The notes under the pieces were generated by a model that saw only the letters and a program-made list of their open reading frames with translations, was not told the origin of the DNA and made no database searches. A program made the translations under genes and the position numbers. A DNA stretch of 64,000 bases from Okapia johnstoni (lineage: Eukaryota > Chordata > Mammalia > Artiodactyla > Giraffidae). Shown here one piece after another: positions 23,459 through 36,290 of this stretch (positions are counted from its first letter, which is position 1; the number at the start of each line of letters is the position of its first letter). The DNA lies in NCBI GenBank assembly GCA_024291935.2, contig CM044319.1, positions 71,444,001 through 71,508,000 of the forward strand, written 5' to 3'.

Positions 23459-24119
23459 TATATCATTCCTATCTATACTATTCATTGACACATGTTATCT
23501 AAATTCAATCCAGATTCATGCCAAGGTTACTGATGCCCTTATTTTGTTTCAAGGGTGTGCCTTAGATCATCAACCCCCGGCTATGCCCTCTTTGACCAGA
23601 GTCGCAGACACTACCTAACCCACTTCTGTAGTCACTGCTTATGAATTTTACACATAATATAAGAGCTGTTCTATCCTAAGTTATACTGACTTGACATGAT
23701 ATTAATCTCTAACACTGTATGCTAACATATGAGACCTGAAAACATTGGCTGTTTCTCTAATATAATGGGGCAAAATTTCACAAACTACACTTGAGAAAGT
23801 CAAACTACTTTCTTTATAAGAATATGGACTTTAAGCTAAATGGGATCCACCGTTTTCATAGTGGTAATTTTTGGTTTCATTATGTGACGTCAATGACCAC
23901 AAGTAAGACTTGACTAAATTCTTTCTATCTCTTAATATAACAGCTACAATTACTGATAGGTTAGGTTCTCGAAGACAGAACGGTGGAGGTCAAAGTAGAA
24001 ACAGCAACTTACTGGTTAAAGCACATTGTGCTTAGTTTTGAAAATAAAACCCTACCCACAGATACAATGCTTTTAATAAGCTAAAACAAATGACTTCTTA
24101 CTGTGAAAATTTAAATGGC

Positions 24120-24240
24120 ATCATTGACTCAATGGACATGAATTTGAGCAAACTCCGGGAGATAATGAAGGACAGGGTAGCCTGGCGTGCTGCAGATCAT
24201 GGTGCTGCAAAGAGTCAGACACAGCTGAGCGAATGAACAA
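24120..24240 (+). mobile_element. BovB LINE 3' end fragment
   Basis: Plus-orientation terminus (attgactcaatggacatga, caaactccgggagataatg, agagtcagacacagctgagc), about 120 bp, 5'-truncated. A possible short duplication, aatttaaat, lies on both sides. Confidence 0.87.
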
Positions 24241-24284
24241 CAGCAACCATGACAATTTAAATATAATGTGATATGTTCTGTCCC

Positions 24285-24345
24285 TTTTACTATATATATA
24301 TATACACACATATATATATATACATATGTGTATATATATATAGGC
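24285..24345. repeat. (TA)n microsatellite with CA interruption
   Basis: Impure TA run broken by ACACACA and ATATGTG segments. Confidence 0.9.
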
Positions 24346-26290
24346 TCATTTCATTACTTAGAAGAAATAGGCACTACTCTTTTTCAGAACATAAAGGTAT
24401 GATACAACTACCAAAAGAGTAGATAGAACATTTGCTTTTACTTCTGAAATAATGAGAATGGTTTATCTACTAACGTATTTATGTAAATAATGAGATTCTA
24501 AAGTAAACAGAGATGATTATCTGACTGCACATCAACAGAATGCCTTCAAGCAAACAAAAAAAAAAGAAACATGACAACCATATTAGCTTCAGATTCTGGG
24601 AATCACCAGCATAGAGTGAAGAAAACAAAACTGCTAGGCAAAGTTCAAAACAGATTCTACATGTGGCTCTAACCCTCTGCTCTTTGAAAAGTCATTTTTT
24701 CCTCTCTTGGCTGCAGTTCAGAGGTTAGCTGATTGGTTTTACTTTTCTGTAAATTAAGGGTGTTGGTCCCCTGTTACCTGTAGAATATTATTCACATAAA
24801 GAATGTAAATACTACTTAACCAGCATAACTGTTGGAAAAATACAGTAGTATTTTCTTCTGTAATCTTGAGTATTTACATGTATACTAAAAATATGTAATA
24901 TTTACTATATATTCATATTCATAGTAAATATATTACTATATATTCTCTCATAATATTTATTTTTCTAGCATTTAGTATGTAATCTCTACTACTAAAAAGT
25001 AATTCAAACTTGTTATATAATGCATATGGTGGTACATCAATGACACTTGTCTATCATATAATTCAAAGGCACTCAGACAAAGAAGTAGCGACAACTGAAG
25101 TCTTTTCTATCCTCCTGAAACTGAGAAACAGGTCTGCTCAGAAACAGCAGCATTTAACATGGGTCACGCAGCTATATTCACACAATCCCAATAGCAGCAG
25201 GAACAATTCACTAAGGACAGAGGCAGGGCACTGATGATTTGTTAAATTTCACTGAGACTTTTGCCTCAAGAGTGAAAACAATCTTTCTAAATTTCATGCT
25301 CTGAATCTCATCTGTATGTAGAATTATATTTTTGAATTTTCCCTGAGAACAATAATTGTAACCTTTTATAAAGAGTGGATTTGTTCTCAGCAGAGCCAAC
25401 CCCTCTGCCACCCACCCCAGGGAACACAACTATCATCGTCACCCGGAGAAGCCAGCAATGTGAAAACCAGAACACTGCACCTGTTTTTTCACTGTTATCA
25501 AATGCCAGACTGGAGGCTACCCCTGGTAAGAGAGGTCTGACTTCTAAACCACAGAGCAACATAAACTCTTCTAAAAAAAAAAAAAAAACTTTTGTGTGCA
25601 AACAGAGGTTTAGCAGCATGCTTTCTTCCTGGGAGGAAAAAGAGCACACCTCTTACTAGTAGCCTTCAAGATGTATTTATCCTTTGCAAGCTCAGTGTTA
25701 TGAACAGTTATAAGAAGCTTCCCATGATTACTCATCTTTAGTTTAAGAATGAAGGGTTCATGATAAGAAAGTGATATTAGTATGACATTAAACCTATGTT
25801 TAGTATTCTTGCAAGGAAGTAATGACTTGAATCACTAAGAGAAAATTTACACTTTTGGTTGAGATTTTAAAATAAAAAAAATAGCTTTATAAGACATATT
25901 GACAAGACATTCAGCAGAACATTTCTTCCTATTCTATAGACTGTAAAGCAATGTCTGAGGTGTAAATTTAGGGTGACAGGGAGCCTATCTTCAATCTTTA
26001 ATTAGGTTAGGAGAAAAAAGGAGAAAGCACTTTTAATCTTCTCCCTTAGTGGAATAAAAGTGTCAATCTTCTAATAGGTTTAAATAAATAAACACACAAA
26101 CCAACAAATGAACAAAAAGAAAACTTAGGTGCATGTAGCAGGTACACAGAGCCATGCCATCTCCCTTTCATTTGCCCTCAGTTAATACAAATTGTGATCT
26201 CAAATTCAGGTATGTGACTTCACAAATCCTGACTGTTGACTGTGGCAGTTATTTCTGTAGATACACACACAGAAGTGGAATGTTAATCTT

Positions 26291-26325
<35 letters not shown>

Positions 26326-28300
26326 GTGGTGTTTGAGCGAGTGAGTGAGGGAGAGAACAGAGAAAGAGAGGAAAATATGATTGCATAGTTCATTTGTAAT
26401 TTACTCTTACTTTTTCTTTTGGCAGGATATTTCAAAAGAAAGTCATGTGTTTTAAAACATAAAAAAAAGGAAAAAAAAAAGAAAAGAAAACCAAAAGGGT
26501 TCTTGTAAGACAGACCCTAGAGCAGTTTGAAAACATCAAATAAAATCCCTCCAGCATGCTTTCCCCATGTGATGCCTTTGTACATTCATTTCAGCCTGTG
26601 GGCACATTTCCCATGACATACAAAAGGTTTCAGTGCCATGTTGATAGATATAAATATATATAAATTACTCATTTGCCATCCAGTCTACTGAGTTCCACAC
26701 TGCTTTCTATAAAATTAATTTCATATGAAAATGAGTTCTTGGAAGACAAACATTATCCCAGCCCATGATTAGAAAAGTAGGATTATAACTATTTGATTAC
26801 ATATTCCTAGGATATGTGTCAAAAACATCACAGTATACATGGTTATGCATCAAAGTTAGAAGCTATACATACACAAACACATATGTATCTGTGTATGTGT
26901 GTATATTAATGCATATGCATCTATACATGTATATGTTTTACATTTATTTGGAGAGAGATATAATATATGTGGATCTATATTCATATCTATCTATATATAC
27001 AGAGAAAGGGATATATAGATATCCTTTTTCTATTATCTATTAAATATTTATAAGCCTTTTTTTCTATGCTTTTCTTTGCTCTTCTAATATCTGTTGCTTA
27101 TTTCTGGTGTGTGTCTGTATTTATTTTTCTTTTTAAGATTTTGAAATAGATGTAATTTGTTCACTTGCTTGAATTTATTATTACAATTGTTTTACAGAAA
27201 GCTGATTCTGTAATCTAATGTAACAAGTAAAGCTTTATATACCACAACTTTTCAACTTTTAAGTCCTAGAATTCAAAGGACTGAATAAAAGATATAAAAA
27301 TAATTGCTAAATATGCGTTCACCCCATGCAAACAAGAGTCATGGCCATTGTTTGCTTTGTAGCTTTGTATTAGAAACCCTTGGTCTTGTATACAGAACAA
27401 CAACAACAAAAACTATTTGGGGACTTTACGTTGGTTCTATGCAATCACTGGTCTAAGCTCTTGATCACTCTGCCTTACTTACAGGGTAAAAGATAACTAC
27501 AAACACATGAAACAAATCTACAAAGATATGTGAAAAGCCATAAGAAGGCTTCCCCAAGCCTTTATCTTTGGAGTAAAGATCCTAATTTTAGAATGCAACC
27601 CCTGAGTTTCATGTGGTACCTGACTCTAGAAACCAAGCCGCCTGTCTGCAGTTTTGCCACATCTTTACTGTTTTGACAACTGGTGGTTCATTTCTGTTTC
27701 ACACACTGACAGTGAGCCCCAGCCGTGCTATAGCAATTGAGTTCCCAAAACATTATCAGCACCAGCCTGCTGTTTCTTTAGACATTCAAGTTCTCAAGCA
27801 AACAAGTAGATGTTTTAATTATTTTTTTTAAATCCAGAAACTATATTTTAAAATCAGTCTTAGCTATTTAAAATAAGCTTCATCAACATACTCTTATGGC
27901 AAGTTCAGTAAGTGAGAAGTGAAAAATGCACCTTGTATTGTTTCTACTTATTTAGAACTAAGCATGAAATACCTAGGCATTTAAATCCTATTCTTGCTTG
28001 TGTAATGGGGATTTAAAAGGATACAATGATTAATGAGTTTCAGATACAGTATAAAAGTAATCTATGGGGAGACAAATTCTTAGCTGAGTCGGTAGCTCTA
28101 TCCATCAGAAGCATTTGAATACTTTGAGAGGAACTAAGAAATTAAGAAATGAACAAAAATGAATAGGATTTGTTTGGCACCACCTGGAAACATTGGCTTA
28201 AATTCAACATTCAAAAACTAAGTCGGTTTTGTTGCTCAGCTTATGTTCTTTTCCTCTCAAAAAGTCATTCATATTTTTGTTGTTGTTGTCATCATTGTTT
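24346..28300. other. Mostly unique intron sequence with microsatellites
   Basis: No exon or clear interspersed repeat recognised across about 4 kb. It contains A15 at about 25574-25589, a pure GT run of 14 units at 26298-26325, an A-rich patch at 26455-26500 and TATG/TATC-rich low-complexity sequence at 26860-27050. The frames at 25010-25234, 25308-25659 and 27613-27831 show no known protein features. Confidence 0.5.
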
Positions 28301-28319
28301 TCCTGAGGTTTCACAGACT

Positions 28320-28500
28320 TAGCAGAGGACAGTACAATATTTATTAAAGTAACAGTGGGTCAGGGGCACAGTCCTTGAGGCTCTAGCCTACTATGTTCCC
28401 TCTTTACCTGGCAAACAAATAAAGCCACTCTTTCCCTCTCCTCCATAACTCTGTCTCCGTATTTCTGTTCGGCATCAGTGCACAGAGAGCCCAGAGTTTG
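28320..28500 (+). mobile_element. Probable endogenous retroviral LTR 3' end
   Basis: tacctggcaaacaaataaagcc carries a polyadenylation signal at 28418-28423. It is followed by a pyrimidine-rich stretch and ctctgtctccgtatttctg, ending in agagtttggcagcaag, an arrangement typical of the R-U5 end of a retroviral LTR. The family was not identified and no coding retroviral region is seen. Confidence 0.5.
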
Positions 28501-28808
28501 GCAGCAAGAGTGACCTTTATATTTCTGCTGTTTTCTCCAATTCCTTCAGTTTACAATATTCAAGGTGCCACAATTGAGGGTGTCGTGTCCTGAACCCCAT
28601 GAGCTCAAAGGTGGATGTGAGGAGGGCCACATCCAGTGATCACCATGGACACTAAGAACCTGGCCGGCCCTGTGCTCTTCCTCCAGGCTGCTGAATACGT
28701 TTCCTATGAGTTCATCTACAGAGGGGACAGAGGGGACTGCACAGGGACAGAGCAGGTGACCCCATCCCGTGAGACTGTCTTCACTCCTGACTCCAGCCAC
28801 AGACCAGC
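28501..28808. other. GC-richer segment between LTR-like pieces, with a short ORF
   Basis: Clearly richer in G+C than its surroundings. On the plus strand an ATG at 28645 in strong Kozak context (CACCATGG) opens a 56-codon frame ending TGA at 28813-28815. A minus-strand frame of 84 codons overlaps it. I recognise neither product. The position between two LTR-like ends suggests retroviral origin, but that is inference. Confidence 0.4.
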
Positions 28809-29088
28809 TGTCTGAGAGACTGAAACACCCTCCAGGTGAAAGAAGTTAATAATTAAGGATGGTATGCTGCCCATAAGCATGTGGACTCCAGACTTGTTGG
28901 ATCTGAAGGTTGACTCCTACTCACCTCACCGTCAACCCATCAGAAGCATGTCCATGAGCCGATCAACCCCTCTTAGAACGATTACTATAAAACTTCTCAA
29001 AGTTGTCTTCTCCAAGTTGAGACACATGGCTTTGAGAGCATGGCCTCATTTACTTGGCAAAGTAATAAAGCTATCCTTTTCTACTTCA
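28809..29088 (+). mobile_element. Solo LTR-like element (ERVL-type?)
   Basis: Starts TG and ends CA, with ccctccaggtgaaagaagtta near the 5' end, a TATAAAA box at 28986-28992 and an AATAAA signal at 29064-29069, about 78 bp apart, as in U3-R of an LTR. Age looks considerable. The exact family is not identified. Confidence 0.5.
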
Positions 29089-29648
29089 CCCCTCCAAAAA
29101 TAAGAATGGCAAGCCTACTTTTAATAGCACATAGCTAGATGTAAATGCACATGGATACTATTGCCATGGCGCATTGTTATAATTATGCTAGGAAATAAAT
29201 AGACAATGAACAGTCAAACCCAAATAAAGTCCCTAGATACCCACATGGAGTTTCATTTTTAATAACAAGCTTGAACATCAGTTCCTAAGAGTTTAGAAAA
29301 CAAAAATATAATATCATTCTCTGCTGATTTGGAAGGGTTAATGCCATGCCCTCATTTGTTCTAATAAAGGAAACTGAGCACTAAGAAAATATGACTCACA
29401 CTTTGCCTCAGAACCTTTCCAGGATGATAGATAACAGGTAGATATCATCAAGAAAATAAAATTAAAAACAAACATAAAAACAAACCAAAAAATGGAAAAA
29501 AAAAACCTTTCATTGCAGAATTAAAAATTCAGTAGAAGTGATATTAAGTGATATGGCCAACGTACAAGTGGGAAGATAATATGAGTCTTCTATTTGCTAG
29601 TGAGATTAGGGTTTACCAAAATTAAATACATCTGTCAATAAAGAGCAT

Positions 29649-30013
29649 GGGCTTCCCTGATAGCTCACTCAGTAAAGAATCTGCCCTCAGTGCAGGAGAC
29701 CAAGGTTCAATCCCTGGGTTGGGAAGATCCCTGGAGTAGGAAATGGAAACCCACTCCAGTACTCTTGCCTGGAAAATCCCATGGACGGAGGAGTCTGGTA
29801 GGCTGCAGTCCATGGGGTCACAAAGAGTCAGACACTACTGAGAGATTTCACTTTCACTTTTCACTTTCATGCATTGGAGAAGGAAATGGCAACCCACTCC
29901 AGTGTTCTTGCCTGAAGAATCCCAGGGACGGGGGAGCCTGTTGGGCTGCCGTCTATGGGGTCGCACAGAGTCTGACATGACTGACATGACTTAGCAGCAG
30001 CAGCAGCAGCAGA
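29649..30013 (+). mobile_element. Composite SINE: tRNA head plus two Bov-A monomers
   Basis: A tRNA-Glu-type head (gggcttccctgatagctcac, ggttcaatccctgggttgg) is followed by a first Bov-A monomer (ggaaatggaaacccactcc to gagatttcactttcac). A second monomer (ggagaaggaaatggcaaccc to gacttagcagcagcagcag) follows. The junction tcactttcatgcattggag is the standard linker of Bov-A2, so this is a Bov-tA head on a Bov-A2 dimer. Confidence 0.9.
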
Positions 30014-30119
30014 GTGACTAACACAACAACAGAACATAGTACACAGATGTGGTAAGGATAAGAAGTTAATACTCTTAAATACTTCCACACCACTGAGGAC
30101 CATATAAAGAAGGAATAAA

Positions 30120-30235
30120 CAGTAAGAGCACTAACATGTATTTTGTGCTAATCACTATGCTAAGTAGTTTGAATTCATTTGTCATTCAGTTCTCATTTTC
30201 AGGTGAGGAAACTGATGCACAGGACTTAAACGTTT
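30120..30235 (-). mobile_element. MIR SINE fragment
   Basis: tgtgctaatcactatgctaag and ttttcaggtgaggaaactgatg match the reverse complement of the MIR 3' and core regions. Confidence 0.7.
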
Positions 30236-30806
30236 TTGACATTTAACGTTTTTAGTTGTAGTGCTAGTATGAAATTTCAAATTTATTAAGTTTTAAAAAT
30301 CAGGTATGTTATACTATTCCTTACTGCTGAGACTGGAAGAAAGCATATAGGAAATATTGTTTTCATAATCTTAGAAACATACCTTCTCATCTAAAAGGCA
30401 TATGATAGGTTTTAGTTTTGATCATAAATCAACATTATCAGGAAAAACGTTTGATTTCTAGATGAAGAATCTTTCAATCATTTTACTTCTGACCTCTATT
30501 CTTTGTTACTTTGCCCTCCGCAAAACTATTTCCTACTTTATGGTGAAATTCAGAGTATATCTTAGATACGACAAAATCTCCTTAATTTTGCTGGGATGGC
30601 TTTTCATTTCTTCACGGGTGAAGTGCTAACCAAAGTACATTAAATGGTAAAAACCAGAGTTGGTTCTTACTTATAAAAATATCACAGATATATATAGATA
30701 TTTATCAATTTTCAACTTTGTATGCCCTTTTTATCTTACTGATTTTATTGCATCTTGTTCACAGGACTTTTTCAACTTTACAAAGTAGTTGATATAGCCA
30801 TTTACT
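30236..30806. other. Unique intron sequence
   Basis: No repeat or exon recognised. Confidence 0.5.
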
Positions 30807-30817
30807 ATTTAGAAATG

Positions 30818-31194
30818 ATGCTTTTGAATTGTGGTGTTGGAGAAGAGTCTTCAGAGTCCCTTGGACTGCAAGGAGATCCAATCAATCCATCCTAAAGGAG
30901 ATCAGTCCTGGGTGTTCATTGGAAGGACTGATGTTGAAGCTGAAACTCCAATACTTTGGCCACCTCATGCGAAGAGTTGACTCATTGGAAAAGACCCTAA
31001 TGCTGGGAAGGATTGGGGGCAGGAAGAGAAGGGGACGACAGAGGATGAGATGGTTGGATGGAATCACTGACTCGACAGACATAGGTTTGGGTAAACTCCG
31101 GGAGTTGGTGATGGACAGAGAGGCCTGGAGTGCTGCGATTCATGGGGTCGCAAAGAGTCGGACATGACTGAGCGACTGAACTGAACTGAACTGA
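30818..31194 (+). mobile_element. BovB LINE 3' end, 5'-truncated
   Basis: Runs from gatgcttttgaattgtgg-like sequence to the terminal gactgaactgaactgaactg. It covers only the C-terminal tail of the polyprotein and the 3' UTR. Perfect 11-bp duplication atttagaaatg at 30807-30817 and 31195-31205. Few differences from the common BovB sequence suggest a comparatively young copy. Confidence 0.95.
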
Positions 31195-31205
31195 ATTTAG
31201 AAATG

Positions 31206-32230
31206 TTTGCAAAAACCATTTTGGGGGCCATAACTTTATTTTTATCTACATAAGATAAATTTAAAAACACTATTTTTTAACTTTTAATCCCTATTAGTTG
31301 GACAATTATATATGTCTCATTGTCTCTTTAAAATTCTAAGATTTTTGTGATTCAGAAAGAAACTATTTCAAAGGCTTCTCTGGTATTGAATAACTTACTA
31401 AGTCATATTTCAATAGATTAAATGTAAATGAACTGAAAAGATACACTAAATCTTCCTCTGATTTAAATTTAAATCAGACATCAAAACTGACATGGTATGG
31501 CTCAACAAATTCTATTCAGTTTTAATGAGTTTTTAATATTTCATATTTAATAATAACCAAATGTAATATAAGAAGTCACTGTCACAGTAATACATATTAA
31601 ATACATAAAACAGTTGGATAGCAACTTAAATTATGCAGATACTCTTCAATGAAAAGGAGTTGATAACTTATTTTGTGACCTCTGATGTATTTATTTTACA
31701 TAAATGATAGATTTTCTTAATTTTTGAGGCACTTGAGCCAAGACACTAATTCTTGATCCACCCCTTTCCCTGAGCACCACAGGGCTGCATCTGAAGCATG
31801 ATACAATTTTAATTGCAAAGATTTATCATTATGACATGTAATTTCTAACTACATGAAATGACAATGTAATGCATAGGTGTGAAATTCAGCCACACATTGA
31901 CTATGCGAAAAGTGATAGCAATGACATAGGCTGCTGCTTTGCTCCATTTCATTTTTCTAAAAGATATATCTATAAGTAGACCATGTACTAACTACTTTAT
32001 TATCTCTACCATCTTTTCCTTGCAAAACATACTAAATAATATTGTTTGAATGACACTATAAAGCACATATCAAATTTCATAATATTTGGTAGATAGTTGG
32101 TGAATTTGGATTACAATGAGTCAGACATGAACTCTAGAGCTGATTTTGTTTAATTTTCTTCCCTTTGGTAAATGAGAATTCCAACCCAAGTATAAATAGA
32201 TTAAAATATATTTTAAGAAAATCTTTATAA
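31206..32230. other. Unique AT-rich intron sequence
   Basis: No exon or repeat recognised. Confidence 0.5.
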
Positions 32231-32392
32231 CAACCTAGAAGGGTGGGAAGGGGTGAGAAGTGGGAGGGAGGTTAAAGAGGGAGAGGACACATGTATATCT
32301 ACAGCTGACTCATGGTGATGTATAGCAGATGCCAACACAATATTGTAAAGCAATTTTCCCTTAATTAAATATAAATGCTTGAAAAAAAACAG
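32231..32392 (+). mobile_element. L1 LINE 3' end, 5'-truncated
   Basis: G-rich lead (gaaggggtgagaagtgggag), then cagctgactcatggtgatg and acacaatattgtaaagcaat and an A-rich tail: the same L1 terminus as at 14456-14567. Confidence 0.85.
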
Positions 32393-33129
32393 AATAACAA
32401 AATATCTTTAAAAATCTTGCTCCCTCTCTCTAGAACCTTGAATAAAATCATTTTTGAAAAAATACAGTAAAAAGAACACTAGACTAAGACAAGGATCAAA
32501 AAACTTATCTTGACCAAATGTACAACTTTTGGAGCTAAATCAAAACAAAATAAAACACGCACCAAATATACCTATTTAATCTGTGTTTTTTTTTTAATTC
32601 TAGTGTTAATTTTGTATGTGTGTGTGTGTATAATAAAGTTTTATTAAAGTATAAAGGAGACAGAGAAAGCTTCTGATATAGGCATCAGAAGGGGGCAGAA
32701 AGAGCACCCCCTTGCTAGTGTTAGCAGTAGTGTTAATTTTTAAAAGGTCATGAGTTAAGTTCCCAATTAGAGCACTTATTTAATTCTGTTAATGTACTCT
32801 ACCAGTTTAATTCCTAATATCTGTAAGAATAAACCTAAATAGGTGTAAAATTATTTTTCAATATCATAAGAAATAATTCAATTCACTTATGCAATCTTCA
32901 TCTTTCTTAGAACAATTTAACTTCTTTAGTAAAGTATCTACATTAACTAAAGCTTCATTAGGAAATAAAAAAAAAGACTGAATTGAGGAATATGACCTCC
33001 TCATATGAGTAATTTCACAGATTCTCAATTCATTCACACAGAGCAGAAGATGATGAAAGTTCAGTGTCATGTAACCTCCTTCTTTCTCAGAATCTCTGTA
33101 GCATGATGATAAAGGAAAATCTGGAATTA

Positions 33130-33345
33130 TAATAACTGGCTTCAAACCTGAACCTCATAGATTAAGCAACAGGCCTTTATGTCTTATTGCTTAATTTGAA
33201 AACTGCAGTTTCTTCATCTTCAAAATGGAAACAATCACAGTAACCTACTAATTGGGGTTATTATAAGGATGAAGAGAGACAATATTTATAAACCAGTAAC
33301 TTGCACACAGCAATACATATTATTTATGAATGTTAATATAATTTT
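33130..33345 (+). mobile_element. MIR SINE
   Basis: ggcttcaaacctgaacctc, tttcttcatcttcaaaatgg and ggttattataaggatgaagag follow the MIR order from 5' half to 3' end. Confidence 0.75.
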
Positions 33346-33356
33346 TAATAATGGTA

Positions 33357-33402
<46 letters not shown>
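33357..33402. repeat. (TA)n microsatellite
   Basis: About 22 uninterrupted TA units directly after the MIR 3' end. Confidence 0.98.
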
Positions 33403-33404
<2 letters not shown>

Positions 33405-33722
33405 GGGCTCTGTTATGCCATATAGGTATTTTGTCTCCTAGATTTATTATGCTAAAAAGAGGAGCATTAATTAAAGCCAAAGATACAAAGACTGAAAGAA
33501 TTTTAGTAAATTTCTTTTTTACAGTTTTAAAAAAGTAATTTAAAGCTTTACAGTTTAAAAGCTAGCAAATTCATAATAGTAAGTATTGATGAGACATTAA
33601 CAGATGTTTAATTCTATCTAATACAGAACCACCTCACCAAACATTAAAGCAGAGTGTTTGGAGAATTTGGAAACTATTAAAATTGAAATCATGATTTACT
33701 TTGTCAATAGTTATCAGAATAT

Positions 33723-36280
33723 TCAAAACCATTCAATATCATGGTCATCCAAGTCTATGCCCCAACCAGTAATGCTGAAGAAGCTGAAGCTGAATGGTTC
33801 TATGAAGACCTACAAGACCTTCTAGAACTAACACCCAAAAAAGATGTCCTTTTCATTATAGGGGACTGGAATGCAAAAGTAGGGAAGCCAAGAAACACCT
33901 AGAGTAACAGGCAAATTTGGCCTTGGAGTACAGAATGAAGCAGGGCGAAGGCTAATAGAGTTCTGCCAAGAAACGCAGTGGTCATAGCAAACACCCTCTT
34001 CCAACAACACAAGAGAAGACTCTACACATGGACATCACTAGATGATCAACACCAAAATCAGACTGATTATATTCTTTGCAACCAAAGATGGAGAAGCTCT
34101 ATACAGTCAGCAAAAGCAAGACCAGGAGCTGATTGTGGCTCAGATCATGAATGTCATATTGCCAAATTCAGACTGAAATTGAAGACAGTGGAGAAAACCA
34201 TTATACCATTCTGGTATCACCTAAATCAAATCCCTTATGACTCTACAGTGGAAGTGAGAAATAGATTTAAGGGACTAGATCTGATAGGGTGCCTGATGAA
34301 CTATGGACAGAGATTCACGACACTGTACAGGAGACAGGAATCAAAACCATCCCCAAGAAAAAGAAATGCAAAAAAGCAAAATGGCTATCTGAGGAGGCTT
34401 TACAAATAGCTGTGAAAAGAAGAGAAGTGAAAAGCAAAGGGGAAAAGTAAAGATATTCCAATTTGAATGCAGAATTAGAAAGAATAGCAAGGAGAGATAA
34501 AAAAAAGCCTTCCTCAGCAATCAATGTGAAGAAGGAGAGGAGAAGAATAGAAGGGGAAAGACTAGAGATCTCTTCAAGAAAATTAGAGATACCAAGGGAA
34601 CATTTCATGCAAAGATGGGCTCGATAAAGGACAGAAATGGTATGGACCTAACAGAAGCAGAAGATATTAAGAAGAGGTGGCAGGAATACACAGAAGAACT
34701 GTACAAAAAAATCTTCAGGACCCAGATAATCAGGATGGTGTGATCATTCACAGTCACCTAGAGCCAGACATCCTGGAATGTGAAGTCAAGTTGGCCTTAG
34801 GAAGCATCACTACGAACAAAACTAGTGGAGGTGATGAAATTCCAGTTGAGCTATTTCAAATCCTAAAAGATGATGTTGTGAAAGTGCTGCACTCAATATG
34901 TTAGCAAGTTTGGAAAACTAAGCAGTGGCCACAGGACTGGAAATGGTCAGTTTTCATCCCAATCCCAAATAAAGGCAATGCCAAAGAATGCTCAAACTAC
35001 TGCACAATTGCACTCACCTCACACGCTATAAAGTAATACTCAAAAATCTCCAAGCCAGTCTTCAACAATACGTGAACCGTAAACTTCCAGATGTTAAAGC
35101 TGGTTTTAGAAAAGGCAGAGGAACCAGAGATCAAATTGTCAACATCCGCTGGATCATCGAAAAAGCAAGAGAGTTCCAGAAAAACTTCTGCTTTATTGAC
35201 TATGCCAAAGCCTTTGACTGTGTGGATCACAATAAACTGTGGAAAACTCTGAAAGAGATGGGAATACCAGACCACCTGATCTGCCTCTTGAGAAACCTGT
35301 ATGCAGGTCAGGAAGCAACAGTTAGAACTGGACATGGAACAACAGACTGGTTCCAAATAGGAAAAGGAGTACGTCAAGGCTGTATATTGTCACCCTGTTT
35401 ATTTAACTTATATGCAGAGTACATCATGAGAAACGCTGGGCTGGAGGAAGCACAAGCTGTAACCAAGATTGGCGTGAGAAATATCAATAACCTCAGATAT
35501 GCAGATGACACCACATTATGGCAGAAAGTGAAGAAGAACTAAAGAGCCTTTTGATGAAAGTGAAAGAGGAGAGTGAAAAAGTTGGTTTAAAGCTCAACAT
35601 TCAAAAAACTAAAATCATGGCATCCAGTCCCATCACTGCATGGCAAATAGATTGGGAAATAGTGGAAACAGTGGCTGACTTTATTTTTCTGGGCTCCAAA
35701 ATCACTGCAGATGGTGACTGCCACCATGAAATTAAAAGATGCTTACTCCTTGGAAGGAAAGTTATGACCAACCTAGACAGCATATTAAAAAGCAGAGACA
35801 TTACTTTGTCAACAAAGGTCTGTCTAGTCAAGGCTATTGTTTTCCCAGTGGTCATGTATGGATGGGAGAGGTGGACTGTAATGAAAGCTGAGTGCAGAAG
35901 AAGTGATGCTTTTGAACTGTGGTGTTGGAGAAGACTCTTGGGAGTCCCTTGGACTGCAAGGAGATCCAACCAGTCCATCCTAAAGGAGATCAGTCCTGGG
36001 TGTTCATTTGAAGGGCTGATGTTGATGCTGAAACTCCAATACTTTGGCCACCTGATTCGAAGAGCTGACTCATTTGAAAAGACCCTGATGCTAGGAAAGA
36101 TTGAATGCAGGAGGAGAAGGGGACGACAGAGAATGAGATGGCTGGATGGCATCACCGACTCAATGGACATGGGTTTGGGTAGACTCCGGGAGTTGGTGAT
36201 GGACAGGTAGGCCTGGCGTGCTGCAGTTCATGGGGTCGCAAAGATTGGACACAACTGAGTGACTGAACTGAACTGAACTG
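33723..36280 (+). mobile_element. BovB LINE, 2.56 kb, with endonuclease and reverse transcriptase remnants
   Basis: 5'-truncated RTE-clade element. It retains the C-terminal part of the apurinic-type endonuclease (GDWNAK at 33861-33878) and the reverse transcriptase (FIDYAKAFD at 35192-35218, VRQGCILSP at 35369-35395, YADD at 35498-35509). The C-terminal tail and the 3' terminus (ctgaactgaactgaactg) follow. Lesions are an in-frame TAG at 34902-34904, a one-base loss near 35026, another just after YADD (35510-35517), and a TAG at 36208-36210. It is therefore inactive. 10-bp duplication atcagaatat at 33713-33722 and 36281-36290. Antisense to ERBB4. The open frames at 34677-34904, 34988-35542 and 35518-36210 are pieces of this one polyprotein. 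Confidence 0.96.
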
Positions 36281-36290
36281 ATCAGAATAT

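Noticed and set aside
25308..25659. Overlapping frames on both strands near the poly-A run
   Set aside because: Composition is unremarkable, includes the A-run translated as Lys or Phe, and matches no known family.
28546..28800. 84-codon minus-strand frame in the GC-rich segment
   Set aside because: No recognised domain; GC-rich sequence has fewer chance stops. Kept only as part of the LTR-associated finding.
35601..36170. 189-codon frame on the minus strand
   Set aside because: Antisense shadow of the BovB C-terminal region; the same shadow appears at other BovB copies.
34988..36210. Long open frames with reverse transcriptase homology as possible genes
   Set aside because: They are fragments of one 5'-truncated, frameshifted BovB polyprotein bounded by a target duplication, not host genes.
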